A DNA stretch of 7,873 nucleotides from Dehalococcoidales bacterium (GTDB taxonomy: Bacteria > Chloroflexota > Dehalococcoidia > Dehalococcoidales > UBA5760), in contig DAOWJG010000038.1 of assembly GCA_030640485.1 (NCBI GenBank), forward strand, positions 1 to 7,873, in the 5' to 3' direction. Under the pieces are notes generated by a model, which ran no database searches, was not told the origin of the DNA, and saw only the letters and a list, made by a program, of their open reading frames with translations. The translations under genes were made by a program, and so were the position numbers. How positions within the stretch are numbered: position 1 is the first letter of the stretch; each line of letters begins with the position of its first letter. This document shows, one piece after another, positions 1-7,190 of the stretch.

Positions 1-780
1 ACTCAAGATGCTGAGTTATGCTCCATCCTGGAGGACGCTCTTAAGGAAGACGGCGTGGAAATATACTGCGACTCACCGGTCACCAGGATTGAAGACGTTG
101 CGGGGGGTAAAGAGATTAGTTTTTCCGATTGTAATAAGGTCGAACAGAAAATAGAGGCAGCGGCCGTTGCTATGGCGATAGGGTATAAACCGAATACGGA
201 AGGGTTGGGGCTGGGTGAATGTGGCATAGTTGTAGATAGGGGCGGTATTCAGGTTAACGAAAAAATGGAGACCAACGTACCCGACATCTATGCTGCCGGT
301 GATGTGGTTGGCGGCATGATGCTCGCTTATGTTGGCTTTGCCGAGGGAAGGGTGGCGGCTGATAATGCTATGGGTAAAGGTTTCAAAATAGATTATCAGG
401 CAGTTCCGCAATGTATTTTTACCTCGCCTGAAGTTGCTAGCGTGGGTCTCACTGAAGAGGAAGCCCTTGCTCAGGGATATAAGCTACAAATTGGCAGGTT
501 TCCTTTCATCGCCAACGGCATGGCAGAAATTTTAGGGGAGCCGAGAGGGCTGGTAAAGATAATCACCGGGCAGAAATATGGTCAGATACTGGGGGTTCAC
601 ATTATTGGTCCCCGAGCTACTAGCCTCATACCAGAAGCCGCCCTAGCCATGAAACTGGAGGCGACCCCTCAGGAGATTATCGCAACCATGCATGCCCATC
701 CTACCCTCTCCGAAGCACTCTGGGAATGTGCTCTGGATGTTAGCGGCGAGACAATACATTTCATGTCCCGGAATAGATAG
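1..780 (+). CDS. lpdA: Dihydrolipoamide dehydrogenase (E3-type flavoprotein disulfide reductase), C-terminal part; 5' end outside window
   Basis: The reading frame is open from the first base (it enters as TQDAEL) and ends at TAG 778-780, giving 259 residues of a protein usually about 460 long. It would oxidise protein-bound dihydrolipoamide with FAD and NAD+, as the E3 subunit of 2-oxoacid dehydrogenase or glycine-cleavage complexes in the cytoplasm. The fragment starts in the NAD-binding domain. It continues through the second FAD motif (VPDIYAAGDVVGG, fragment residues about 93-105; Asp101 would contact FAD) and the interface domain from about residue 130. It carries the family's catalytic pair in HAHPTLSE (His233, bases 697-699), with a Glu nearby. 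The N-terminal redox CxxxxC and the FAD GxGxxG lie outside, so a related reductase cannot be fully excluded. The absence of a C-terminal Cys pair argues against mercuric reductase. It converges on hflX. No partner E1/E2 gene is visible, so its complex is unknown. Confidence 0.88.
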   Translation, partial: TQDAELCSILEDALKEDGVEIYCDSPVTRIEDVAGGKEISFSDCNKVEQKIEAAAVAMAIGYKPNTEGLGLGECGIVVDRGGIQVNEKMETNVPDIYAAGDVVGGMMLAYVGFAEGRVAADNAMGKGFKIDYQAVPQCIFTSPEVASVGLTEEEALAQGYKLQIGRFPFIANGMAEILGEPRGLVKIITGQKYGQILGVHIIGPRATSLIPEAALAMKLEATPQEIIATMHAHPTLSEALWECALDVSGETIHFMSRNR

Positions 781-942
781 CAGTCTACCCTGACACATTA
801 AGCAGGATAAGCCTGCTCTAAAGGTGCGGCAGCCTTTATGATTGCGTTCTCAACATGTTATGGCAATTAGGGTACTCCGCGAAAAGGGAGAGGCACGCTC
901 GTTAAGATTCTCACTCGATATTTTCTCAGTTTTGATGAGACA
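781..942. other. Intergenic gap between convergent lpdA and hflX; no gene seen
   Basis: This 162-base stretch separates two genes that end facing each other. I see no start with a plausible ribosome site and an open frame of useful length, and no tRNA-like T-arm. It holds two back-to-back hairpins near the lpdA end (listed separately), a weak CTCC/GGAG pairing (875-878 with 887-890), and a TCTCA/TGAGA hairpin (924-928 with 936-940) just past the hflX stop. None is followed by a clear run of T on the strand that would be transcribed, so a textbook intrinsic terminator is not present. Transcription of both genes presumably ends here by some other route. Confidence 0.6.
801..838. terminator. Tandem hairpins downstream of lpdA, possible weak terminator or 3'-end structure
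   Basis: Two inverted repeats sit one base apart. AGCAGG (801-806) pairs with CCTGCT (812-817) around a 5-base loop, and TAAAGG (819-824) pairs with CCTTTA (833-838) around an 8-base loop. They begin 20 bases after the lpdA stop codon, a usual place for a terminator or RNA-stabilising end. Both are perfect but only 6 bp, and no T tract follows on either strand (TGATTGCG follows on the + strand). A terminator role is therefore inference. Confidence 0.3.
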
Positions 943-2115
943 CTAAGCCGGTTGGGCCACCCCACTCAGGGCATGACTTATTAGTTCCAAAAGCTTAGGC
1001 AGCCCCCATTTTTTGGTCGCTGAAATTAGCACGGTGTTTTTATTAGCGGTATGGCATTGCTCGGAAAGATAATCCATGGCATCTTGCTCCCCCCAGGTCT
1101 TGTCACGGCCGAGCAGTAGATCAATTTTATTGAGAGCTGTGATCTTTGGTTTATCGGCAAGATCAAGTTCGGCAAGAGTATCCTCCACTGTTTGACATTG
1201 TTCGGCAGCATTATGACAGGCTAAATCAACTATGTGCAGGAGGATACTGGCTTCGGCTAGTTCCTCAAGGGTTGCCCTGAACGCCGTTATAATAGCCAGC
1301 GGCAGCTTCCTAATCAAGCCAACGGTATCGGTAAGTAATACCTTACGCCGGTCAGGTAACGTTATACGCCTGGTAGTCGGATCCAGGGTGGCAAAGAGCC
1401 TGTCCTCAACAAACGCATCAGCCTCCGTGAGAGCATTTAACAGGGCGCTCTTACCCGCATTAGTATAGCCGACCAGAGCTATTATAGGAATGCCACTCTG
1501 CCGGCGGTGCTCACGATACAGTGCCCGATGCTTCTTTACTGCCTCAATCTCTTTCTTTAAGCGATGAATTTTCTGACGAATAAGGCGCTTGTCAGTCTCA
1601 AGTTGCGATTCACCCGGCCCCCTGGTACCAATGCCAGCACCAAGCCTCTCTAGGTGGCTCCACTGTCCGGCAAGACGTGGAAAAAGATATTGATGCTGGG
1701 CCAGTTCCACTTGAAGCTTGCCTTCACGGGTGTGAGCCCGCTTGGCAAAAATATCCAAAATCAGGGCAGAACGGTCAATTACCTTTACCTTAAGAGCATC
1801 CTCTAAGTTTCGCTGCTGTAGTGGTGAAAGCTCATCATCAAAAACTACCACGTCATAGTTAGTGTTATCCCGTAGCGCCAAAAGTTCATCCAGCTTACCC
1901 CTGCCGAGATAATGTGTTTTTGAAGGTATGGATAATCGCTGAATCAGTTTGCCGACTACGTCAACTCCAGCCGTAGTAGCCAATTGAGCTAGCTCTTCCA
2001 TAGAGTCCTCCGCTGACCATCCACAGGCATTCCCCCTAGTTGCTACCGCCACTAAGAATGCCTGCTCCCGGGATGTTTGAGTGAGAATTGTGCCTCTAGT
2101 AATAGTAGCCTCCAA
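943..2115 (-). CDS. hflX: GTPase HflX, ribosome-associated (short form without the C-terminal domain)
   Basis: HflX binds the 50S subunit and splits stalled or stress-damaged ribosomes. The 390-residue product has the HflX N-terminal domain (about 18-150). It then has the family hallmark glycine-rich [17 protein letters not shown] (161-177), a basic coiled linker (about 178-207), and the GTPase domain: G1 GYTNAGKS (216-223), G2 in FATLDPTTR (241-249), G3 DTVGLI (263-268), G4 NKID (329-332), G5 SATKKWG (365-371). It stops soon after G5, whereas E. coli HflX (426 residues) has a further C-terminal domain. The chosen start is TTG at 2115, 4 bases after the dapL stop; an in-frame TGA lies just upstream, so no earlier start exists. 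There is no good Shine-Dalgarno ahead of the TTG; a strong GGAGG overlaps it, so the true start may be slightly inside. It is the last gene of the minus-strand run. Confidence 0.93.
   Translation of the reverse strand: MEATITRGTILTQTSREQAFLVAVATRGNACGWSAEDSMEELAQLATTAGVDVVGKLIQRLSIPSKTHYLGRGKLDELLALRDNTNYDVVVFDDELSPLQQRNLEDALKVKVIDRSALILDIFAKRAHTREGKLQVELAQHQYLFPRLAGQWSHLERLGAGIGTRGPGESQLETDKRLIRQKIHRLKKEIEAVKKHRALYREHRRQSGIPIIALVGYTNAGKSALLNALTEADAFVEDRLFATLDPTTRRITLPDRRKVLLTDTVGLIRKLPLAIITAFRATLEELAEASILLHIVDLACHNAAEQCQTVEDTLAELDLADKPKITALNKIDLLLGRDKTWGEQDAMDYLSEQCHTANKNTVLISATKKWGLPKLLELISHALSGVAQPA
2109..2113 (-). promoter_or_regulatory. GGAGG overlapping the hflX TTG start
   Basis: The minus strand reads TATTGGAGGCTACTATT across the start. 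The GGAGG uses the G of the TTG codon, so it cannot serve that TTG. It lies 5 bases before an in-frame ATT (2101-2103), a rare initiation codon. The next standard in-frame start is GTG at codon 22, preceded by a GGGAG about 12 bases away, but starting there would cut off residues REQAFLV, which resemble the usual HflX beginning. The choice of start is therefore open. Confidence 0.35.
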
Positions 2116-2119
2116 TACT

Positions 2120-3316
2120 TTATGTCAAGTGACCTTTCTTCTTTATCCCTGCTCTACGGTTACGCCATTCAGCTAATCGTGATAAACCCTTAACTAAACC
2201 CGCATCGGCAATGGTCAGTGACAACCTTACGTAACCCTCACCGTTCTTGCCATAACCTATCCCGGGGGTAACTACCACCCCCACCTGCTCCAACAAATCG
2301 TTAGTAAAGTCCATGGAGGTATAGCCACTAGGGACCTTAGCCCAGACGTATAAACCTGCCTTAGGTAACCTGGCTTCAACACCGATGCTATTTAGTTTGT
2401 CAACCACCAGGTCACGTCGTCTCTGGTATTTAGCATTTTGCTCCCTAATTGAGTTCTGGGGCCCGGTCAAAGCCTCAATGGCTGCATACTGAATAGCCTG
2501 GGGAATCCCTGAATCCAGATTCGACTTAACTCTACCTAGAGCATCTATTATTCCCGCATTACCCACTACCATCCCTATCCGCCACCCCGTCATATTGTAG
2601 CCCTTGGAAAGAGAATGAAACTCCACGCCTATTTCCTTGGCTCCCTCTGCCTGCATAAAACTGGCTGGCTGATAACCATCAAAAGAAACCTCGGTGTAGG
2701 CGGCGTCATGACAGATAGCAATATCGTGCTGCCGAGCCAAGCCGACTACCCGATTAAAGAAACTAAGGTTGGCTACAGCCCCGGTGGGATTATTGGGGTA
2801 ATTTATCCATAAAAGCCTGGCTTGCTTAAGGACATCAGCCGGAATAGCCTCTAAATCGGGTAGAAAGTTATTCTTCTCCGTAAGTGGCATATAATAGGGC
2901 CGGCCGCCAGCCAGAACGGTGCCCATTGAATAAGGGGGATAGGCTGGGTCAGGCACCAGAGCTATATCACCAGGGTCAATAAAGCAGAGGGCAATATGAA
3001 CAATGCCCTCCTTGGCACCGATAAGGGGTAAAACCTCCTTATCAGCATCAAGGGAAACGCCAAAACGCCTTTTATACCACCCGGCTATAGCCTGACGCAA
3101 CTCGGGCAAACCGATTGTCTCCGGATAGCGGTGATTAGCCGGGTCTTTTGCTGCCTGACGCAAACGCTCGATTATATGAGACGGCGTGGGAAAATCAGGG
3201 TCACCAATACCGAAGCTAACTACCTCCCCACCCTTAGCCCTCTTCTCAGCAATCTTACGACTAATCTCCACGAACAAATATGGTGGCAGCTTCTCGATTC
3301 TTTTTGCCAGTCTCAT
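2120..3316 (-). CDS. dapL: LL-diaminopimelate aminotransferase
   Basis: This is a PLP-dependent class I/II (fold type I) aminotransferase. DapL converts tetrahydrodipicolinate directly to LL-diaminopimelate using glutamate, bypassing the DapD/DapC/DapE succinylase or acetylase steps. The 398-residue protein has the expected length and landmarks. These are a phosphate-contacting GAKEG loop (100-104), NYPNNPTG (172-179), Asp204 and Tyr207 in HDAAYTE for the PLP ring, the Schiff-base Lys238 in [14 protein letters not shown], and Arg364 for the substrate carboxylate. The opening ([18 protein letters not shown]) is the DapL-type start. Sequence alone separates DapL from other aspartate-type aminotransferases imperfectly, but the adjacent dapF, which uses the DapL product, makes the assignment strong. 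ATG 3316 lies 5 bases past the dapF stop, with a G-rich GGGGTG upstream, so the two are probably co-translated. It ends 4 bases before hflX. Confidence 0.92.
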   Translation of the reverse strand: MRLAKRIEKLPPYLFVEISRKIAEKRAKGGEVVSFGIGDPDFPTPSHIIERLRQAAKDPANHRYPETIGLPELRQAIAGWYKRRFGVSLDADKEVLPLIGAKEGIVHIALCFIDPGDIALVPDPAYPPYSMGTVLAGGRPYYMPLTEKNNFLPDLEAIPADVLKQARLLWINYPNNPTGAVANLSFFNRVVGLARQHDIAICHDAAYTEVSFDGYQPASFMQAEGAKEIGVEFHSLSKGYNMTGWRIGMVVGNAGIIDALGRVKSNLDSGIPQAIQYAAIEALTGPQNSIREQNAKYQRRRDLVVDKLNSIGVEARLPKAGLYVWAKVPSGYTSMDFTNDLLEQVGVVVTPGIGYGKNGEGYVRLSLTIADAGLVKGLSRLAEWRNRRAGIKKKGHLT

Positions 3317-3321
3317 TTCAC

Positions 3322-4191
3322 CTACACCCCGTCTGGATATTCTCCGGTAAACACTATTTCAGCGGGACCACCAAGGAATACCTCCCCTATCCCGTCCCAC
3401 TCCACGCTCAGTATGCCTCCGGGCAATTTAATACCAACTTTATTATCAACCAAACCACATAACTGGGCGGCAACCGCTATTGCACCGGCACCGGTACCAC
3501 AAGCCAATGTTTCCCCAGCTCCTCGTTCCCATACCCGGGCCTCTATTTGCCGTCGGCTTATCACCTGGGCTACCTCAAAGTTTACCCGCTGGGGAAATAT
3601 CTCATGCTGTTCTACTTTTGGCCCTAACCGGGCTAAGGGGAAATCAGCCAGCGGAGACCTACAAAAATAAACCGCATGCGGATTCCCCATAGAGACTAAA
3701 TGAAGGGGTAGCTCCCTATCATCTACAGTAATAGTATAGCTAAGCATAAATTTTATGTCAACTAATCCCCGGTCACCCTCGGCTATTATTACCGGGATAT
3801 CCTCGGCCCTAAATTTGGGCACTCCCAGACTAACCTGGATTTCAGCTCGTTTGCCTGGAGCCTTCTTAATCCTGGCCCTTCTGATACCGGCTATTGTCTC
3901 AATTAATACCTCCATGGTTCCCGCACTAGCCACTAATTCCCTATCCAAAATGTACTTCACCAGACACCTTAAGCCATTGCCACAAGCCTCAGCCTCAGAG
4001 CCATCGGGATTAAAGATACGCATCCCAAAATCAGCCACCTCTGAAGGTAATAACAGCAGTAAACCGTCAGCGCCGACACCGAAGCGCCGGTTACATATTG
4101 CCACCGCTAACTGAGACCAATCACGCTTCATGTTACTGGTCTCTACCAGCACGAAATCATTGCCCGCACCCTGTAGCTTGGTAAAATTCAT
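3322..4191 (-). CDS. dapF: Diaminopimelate epimerase
   Basis: DapF interconverts LL- and meso-diaminopimelate in the cytoplasm without a cofactor, using two cysteines as acid and base. The 289-residue protein starts with the family signature KLQGAGNDF (5-13). The first catalytic Cys70 lies in NPDGSEAEACGNGLRC (61-76) and the second, Cys231, in ACGTGA (230-235). Substrate-contact motifs include MGNPH (168-172), VNFE (203-206) and WERGAGET (221-228). Both halves of the pseudo-twofold fold are intact and the length is typical. ATG 4191 has a GGAG (4202-4205) 10 bases upstream. A 69-base gap separates it from miaA, the largest gap in the minus-strand run, so it may head a sub-operon with dapL. 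The product, meso-diaminopimelate, would feed lysine (via LysA, not in this window) and peptidoglycan if the organism has it. Confidence 0.97.
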   Translation of the reverse strand: MNFTKLQGAGNDFVLVETSNMKRDWSQLAVAICNRRFGVGADGLLLLLPSEVADFGMRIFNPDGSEAEACGNGLRCLVKYILDRELVASAGTMEVLIETIAGIRRARIKKAPGKRAEIQVSLGVPKFRAEDIPVIIAEGDRGLVDIKFMLSYTITVDDRELPLHLVSMGNPHAVYFCRSPLADFPLARLGPKVEQHEIFPQRVNFEVAQVISRRQIEARVWERGAGETLACGTGAGAIAVAAQLCGLVDNKVGIKLPGGILSVEWDGIGEVFLGGPAEIVFTGEYPDGV

Positions 4192-4260
4192 TCTAAAACT
4201 ACTCCACTAGGTTTTTATAAGGCGTCATGCCTTCCTTCTTCACCCCTCCCTACAAGAAGT
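4192..4260 (-). other. miaA-dapF intergenic gap with two hairpins and a purine-rich run
   Basis: This is the only sizeable gap within the minus-strand gene run. Read on the minus strand it has CTTCTT (4254-4259) pairing with AAGAAG (4235-4240) over a 13-base loop. A nearly all-purine run (about 4231-4250) overlaps the loop and second arm. Next comes a perfect AAGGC-ATGAC-GCCTT hairpin (4219-4233), and then the dapF ribosome site. The second hairpin is followed by ATAAAAACC, not by T residues, so it is not an ordinary terminator. The gap may hold an RNA processing site, a leader structure or an internal promoter; the sequence does not decide which. Confidence 0.4.
4214..4219 (-). promoter_or_regulatory. 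Possible -10 element (TATAAA) for an internal dapF promoter
   Basis: The minus strand carries TATAAA, five of six matches to the bacterial -10 consensus, 22 bases before the dapF start. I find no good -35 at 16-18 bases; the hexamer at the right distance matches TTGACA poorly. Its position in the largest gap of the gene run is the main reason to list it. Confidence 0.18.
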
Positions 4261-5208
4261 TCATACCGCTAAACGCCTTGCCTCGGTTGAATCTGTCACG
4301 AATTGAGCCACCAGGGTCGTAATTTCCGAATCCACATTATTACTCCCCATATCAAACCATGTAATCCTGTTGTCCTTCAACCTAAACCAGGTATATTGAT
4401 GTCGGACAAAGCGATGGGTTTCAACCTTGATTTGCTGAATAGCCGTCGCCGGGGCTAGCTCACCGTTAAGGAACATACCAATCTGCTTGTAGCCTATACC
4501 AGACATAGCTGGCAATTTAGGGGCATAACCCATTTTGAGTAGCTTCTCCACTTCGGTTACTAAACCTCGCTCCATCATGTCATCAACTCTTAAGTCAATT
4601 CTACGATATAGCTCTGCCCTGCCTACCGTCAAACCTATTATAAGCACATTAAATGGTAGTGCCTTTTTACGCTGAAGCTGAGAAAAGGGAACCCCCGTGC
4701 CCCAATATACCTCAAGTGCCCGGATAACACGGCGCACATTACGGCTATCTATCCTCTGCGCCGCCATTGGGTCAACCTTTACCAGCTCCTGATAGAGCTC
4801 GTTCTCACCCTCTTTGGCTGCTCTCTCCTCAAGATGATGTCTGAGTTCCAGATCCGGTGGCACTTGTGGTATTTCCCAACCCTCCAGTACTGACCAGACG
4901 TACTGCCCACTACCACCAACTAACAAGGCTAATTTATGGCGCCTCTGGATGTCATTAATCGCCTCGTAAGCCAGCTTTTGATACTGAGCCAAGCTAAAAT
5001 CATCGTCAGGATTAATAATGTTTATTAGATGATAGGGAACAAGGGATGATTCTTCTGGGCCGGGTTTAGCGGTACCAATATTCATAAAACGGTATACCTG
5101 CCGGCTATCAGCGCCTACTACCTCCCCATTAAAAGCCTGAGCCAGACGTATTGCCAGCTGACTCTTGCCTACGGCCGTGGGACCAACTATAGCCACGAGA
5201 TGATTCAT
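4261..5208 (-). CDS. miaA: tRNA dimethylallyltransferase (A37 isopentenyltransferase)
   Basis: MiaA transfers dimethylallyl from DMAPP to N6 of A37 in tRNAs that read codons starting with U, which stabilises codon pairing. The 315-residue protein has the expected length and motifs in order. It has a P-loop GPTAVGKS (9-16), the DSRQVYR loop with the likely general-base Asp34, GTAKP (45-49), and GGSGQYVW (98-105) in place of the usual GGTGLY. Then come DSRNVRRVIRALEV (154-167), AMSGIGYKQI (234-243), and the tRNA-binding HRFVRHQYTWFR (265-276), matching the family RxxxRQxTWFR pattern approximately. ATG 5208 starts one base after the tpiA stop. There is no strong Shine-Dalgarno, only AAGGGT about 12 bases upstream, so translation is likely coupled to tpiA. 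It precedes the 69-base gap before dapF. Confidence 0.96.
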   Translation of the reverse strand: MNHLVAIVGPTAVGKSQLAIRLAQAFNGEVVGADSRQVYRFMNIGTAKPGPEESSLVPYHLINIINPDDDFSLAQYQKLAYEAINDIQRRHKLALLVGGSGQYVWSVLEGWEIPQVPPDLELRHHLEERAAKEGENELYQELVKVDPMAAQRIDSRNVRRVIRALEVYWGTGVPFSQLQRKKALPFNVLIIGLTVGRAELYRRIDLRVDDMMERGLVTEVEKLLKMGYAPKLPAMSGIGYKQIGMFLNGELAPATAIQQIKVETHRFVRHQYTWFRLKDNRITWFDMGSNNVDSEITTLVAQFVTDSTEARRLAV

Positions 5209-5209
5209 T

Positions 5210-5974
5210 TTATGAAGAACCCTTAATCTCTGAGGACTGCGCTACAATGCTTAAGAACTGGTCTGCCTTTAAGCTCGCCCCGCCGACCAGAGCACCGTCT
5301 ATCTCGGGCTGCTCTATAAATTCGGCAGCATTATCAGCGATAACACTGCCGCCATAGAGGATACGCATCTCCTGAGCCACTGCCTCGGTATATAACCTGG
5401 CAATACCTTGACGAATAAAGCCGATGGTCCCATTCGCCTGCTCACCAGTAGCTGCCCGGCCGGTGCCAATTGCCCAGATCGGTTCGTAGGCCACTGTCAG
5501 GCCACTAGGAGAATCTATACCGGCTAAAGACGACTGGAGCTGCTCGGCGATAACCTCCTTGGTTCTGCCGGCCTCGTTTTCCGCTAACCTTTCACCGACA
5601 CACAGAATGGGTTTCAGCCTAACCTTTAGTGCTGCCTTAACCTTCTTATTCACAATATCACCCGTTTCCTTAAAATACTGCCGGCGCTCCGAGTGCCCGA
5701 TAATAACAAACTCACACAGGTCAACAAGCATTAGCGGAGAAATCTCCCCAGTATAGGCGCCCTTCTCTTCAAAATACAGGTTCTGCGCCCCCAGCTTTAT
5801 TGAGCTTCCGTTGATTATCTCCTTAACAGCGGCCAGGGAGACGAATGGGGGACAAATCACCTTGTCAACGTTAGCTATGGCATCAAGCTCGCTATGCATT
5901 TTACGAACCAGTGCTACCGCCTCGCTTACCGTGGTATTCATCTTCCAGTTACCGGCAATCATCGGGGTACGCAT
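5210..5974 (-). CDS. tpiA: Triosephosphate isomerase
   Basis: TpiA interconverts dihydroxyacetone phosphate and glyceraldehyde 3-phosphate in glycolysis and gluconeogenesis. The 254-residue TIM barrel carries Asn9 and Lys11 (AGNWKMN, 7-13), the electrophile His94 (IIGHSERR, 91-98), catalytic base Glu164 followed by flexible loop 6 (AYEPIWAIGTG, 162-172), and the phosphate-binding YGGSV (207-211) and GALVGGASL (227-235). Length and residues are fully typical. The frame extends to a GTG at 5992, inside apgM. I chose ATG 5974 because a perfect AGGAGG sits 6 bases before it and MRTPMIAGNWKMN is the family's usual opening. This leaves 10 bases after the apgM stop. One base separates its TAA from miaA. 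Confidence 0.97.
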   Translation of the reverse strand: MRTPMIAGNWKMNTTVSEAVALVRKMHSELDAIANVDKVICPPFVSLAAVKEIINGSSIKLGAQNLYFEEKGAYTGEISPLMLVDLCEFVIIGHSERRQYFKETGDIVNKKVKAALKVRLKPILCVGERLAENEAGRTKEVIAEQLQSSLAGIDSPSGLTVAYEPIWAIGTGRAATGEQANGTIGFIRQGIARLYTEAVAQEMRILYGGSVIADNAAEFIEQPEIDGALVGGASLKADQFLSIVAQSSEIKGSS

Positions 5975-5980
5975 CTTGAG

Positions 5981-5986
5981 CCTCCT
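5981..5986 (-). promoter_or_regulatory. Shine-Dalgarno AGGAGG of tpiA overlapping the apgM stop
   Basis: The minus strand reads TTAGGAGGCTCAAGATG. AGGAGG lies 6 bases ahead of ATG 5974 and shares bases with the apgM TAG (5985-5987). This decides the tpiA start in favour of 5974 over the GTG at 5992. It also suggests that ribosomes finishing apgM can reinitiate on tpiA. Confidence 0.85.
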
Positions 5987-7190
5987 AAGCACCGAATTTA
6001 GTTAACTTCAGGGCATGTGCCATTGCCAGAGGCATAATCTGGGTGGCAGGAAAGCGCCCCAGCCCACCAGAAACGCAGGCTGACTCGGAAAACTCGCTTA
6101 CCCTGTCAGGACGACACCACTTAGAACACAGGAGAACGGGTACTGGATGCCAGCTATGTCCCTTAAGAACTGCTGGTGTCGAGTGGTCACCAGTAACGAT
6201 AATTACATCGGGTTCAAGGCTTATCAGGCTGGACAAGACCCTATCAGCTTCCTCAATAACCCTGACCTTCCGCTCAAAGTCGCCATCTTCGCCAGCACTA
6301 TCTGTCCCTTTTATGTGCAAGAAGAAAAAATCATAAGTGTCATAGTTTTGCTTTAGTGTGGTAAACTCGTCTTCAATGTTAGTTCCTGTCTTAAGAACTT
6401 CCATACCCAGTAATCTAGCCAACCCACGATACATAGAATAAACCGAAATAGCCGCTGGCTCTAATCTATAAATCTCACCCATGGTCGGGAGTTTTGGTCT
6501 TTGAGAAAACCCGCGGAGGAGAATCATATTGGCCGGATAGTGCCCAGCCAGGGTCTTCTTCGCCCGAGTCACAAATCGGTTAGCAACATCAGCCACTCTA
6601 CTCGCTTTCGGCTGTGGCGCGGTAATCACCCTCGGTGCTACCCCAGTCTGTTGGGGGTCAGAGTCAGTGACATCGGCATCAAGTCCTTCCCCTCTAAATA
6701 TGACTACAAAGCGGTGTTCCCTAACCGGACAGACCAGAACCTGGATATCATCTATCACCAGGCCATCAAGCAACCGGCATAGCTCAATGCACTCATCGTT
6801 AGAGATACGACCGGCTCGGCGGTCAGTAACCAAGCCAGCTTTATTGATAGTGCAAAAATTCCCCCGAGCGGCTACATCCCCCACTTCAAGGCTAAAATCT
6901 ATCCCGACCGCTTCCAGCACCCCCCGACCAATAATAAATCTAACGGGGTCATACCCAAACAGCGCCAGGTGACCCGGAGCACTGCCCGGTGTTATCCCCC
7001 GGCCCACTATGTCAATAAGGCCACATATCCCCTTAGCCGCTAGTCTATTCAGGTTCGGCGTATTGGCCGTCTCCAGTTCTGTCCTGCCCGCAAGAGCGTC
7101 GGGTAAGCCGCCTAACCCATCGAGGACTATTAGTACAATCTTGGTGGGTGAAGACCGGGAAATCTCCCTTATTAGCTCCAAACTAATCAT
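5985..7190 (-). CDS. apgM: 2,3-bisphosphoglycerate-independent phosphoglycerate mutase, archaeal type (aPGAM)
   Basis: This enzyme interconverts 3- and 2-phosphoglycerate without a bisphosphoglycerate cofactor; it belongs to the alkaline phosphatase superfamily and needs divalent metals. At 401 residues it matches the short archaeal-type family, not the roughly 510-residue GpmI. Motifs: metal-binding Asp24 in VLDGLGG (22-28), the presumed phospho-serine Ser70 in [17 protein letters not shown] (66-82), [10 protein letters not shown] (295-304) with Asp297, GDHSTP with Asp335 and His336 (334-339), and His345 in KGHSWHPVP (343-351). Glu301 occupies the place where many relatives have a metal-ligand His. 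ATG 7190 overlaps the pgk stop as ATGA, with AAGGAG 8 bases upstream, so it is translationally coupled to pgk. The neighbouring pgk and tpiA support a glycolytic/gluconeogenic role. A phosphonopyruvate decarboxylase-like relative is the main alternative in this fold, and the context makes it unlikely. Confidence 0.92.
   Translation of the reverse strand: MISLELIREISRSSPTKIVLIVLDGLGGLPDALAGRTELETANTPNLNRLAAKGICGLIDIVGRGITPGSAPGHLALFGYDPVRFIIGRGVLEAVGIDFSLEVGDVAARGNFCTINKAGLVTDRRAGRISNDECIELCRLLDGLVIDDIQVLVCPVREHRFVVIFRGEGLDADVTDSDPQQTGVAPRVITAPQPKASRVADVANRFVTRAKKTLAGHYPANMILLRGFSQRPKLPTMGEIYRLEPAAISVYSMYRGLARLLGMEVLKTGTNIEDEFTTLKQNYDTYDFFFLHIKGTDSAGEDGDFERKVRVIEEADRVLSSLISLEPDVIIVTGDHSTPAVLKGHSWHPVPVLLCSKWCRPDRVSEFSESACVSGGLGRFPATQIMPLAMAHALKLTKFGA

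Noticed and set aside
73..411. 112-codon open frame on the minus strand inside lpdA
   Set aside because: It lies wholly antisense to the conserved FAD/NAD region of a well-supported gene and its product resembles no family I know.
852..859. AACATGTT palindrome as a regulator-binding site
   Set aside because: It is a single 8-base palindrome between two gene ends, far from any promoter; chance is the simplest explanation.
781..942. tRNA or other known structural RNA in the convergent gap
   Set aside because: There is no cloverleaf, T-arm consensus or other recognisable conserved RNA core.
920..945. TCTCA/TGAGA hairpin as an intrinsic terminator for hflX
   Set aside because: The stem is only 5 bp, it is A/T-rich, and on the minus strand it is followed by AAAATAT rather than a T run.
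3131..3670. 179-codon open frame on the + strand across the dapL-dapF junction
   Set aside because: It is antisense to two conserved enzymes, is Ser/Pro/Thr-rich as shadow frames often are, and has no recognisable domain.
3755..4114. 119-codon open frame on the + strand inside dapF
   Set aside because: It lies wholly antisense to dapF, across the stretch with the first catalytic Cys motif; its composition fits a shadow frame.
5975..5992. Upstream GTG start for tpiA, adding six residues and overlapping apgM
   Set aside because: The ATG at 5974 has a perfect AGGAGG at 6 bases and gives the usual TpiA N-terminus; the GTG has no comparable site.
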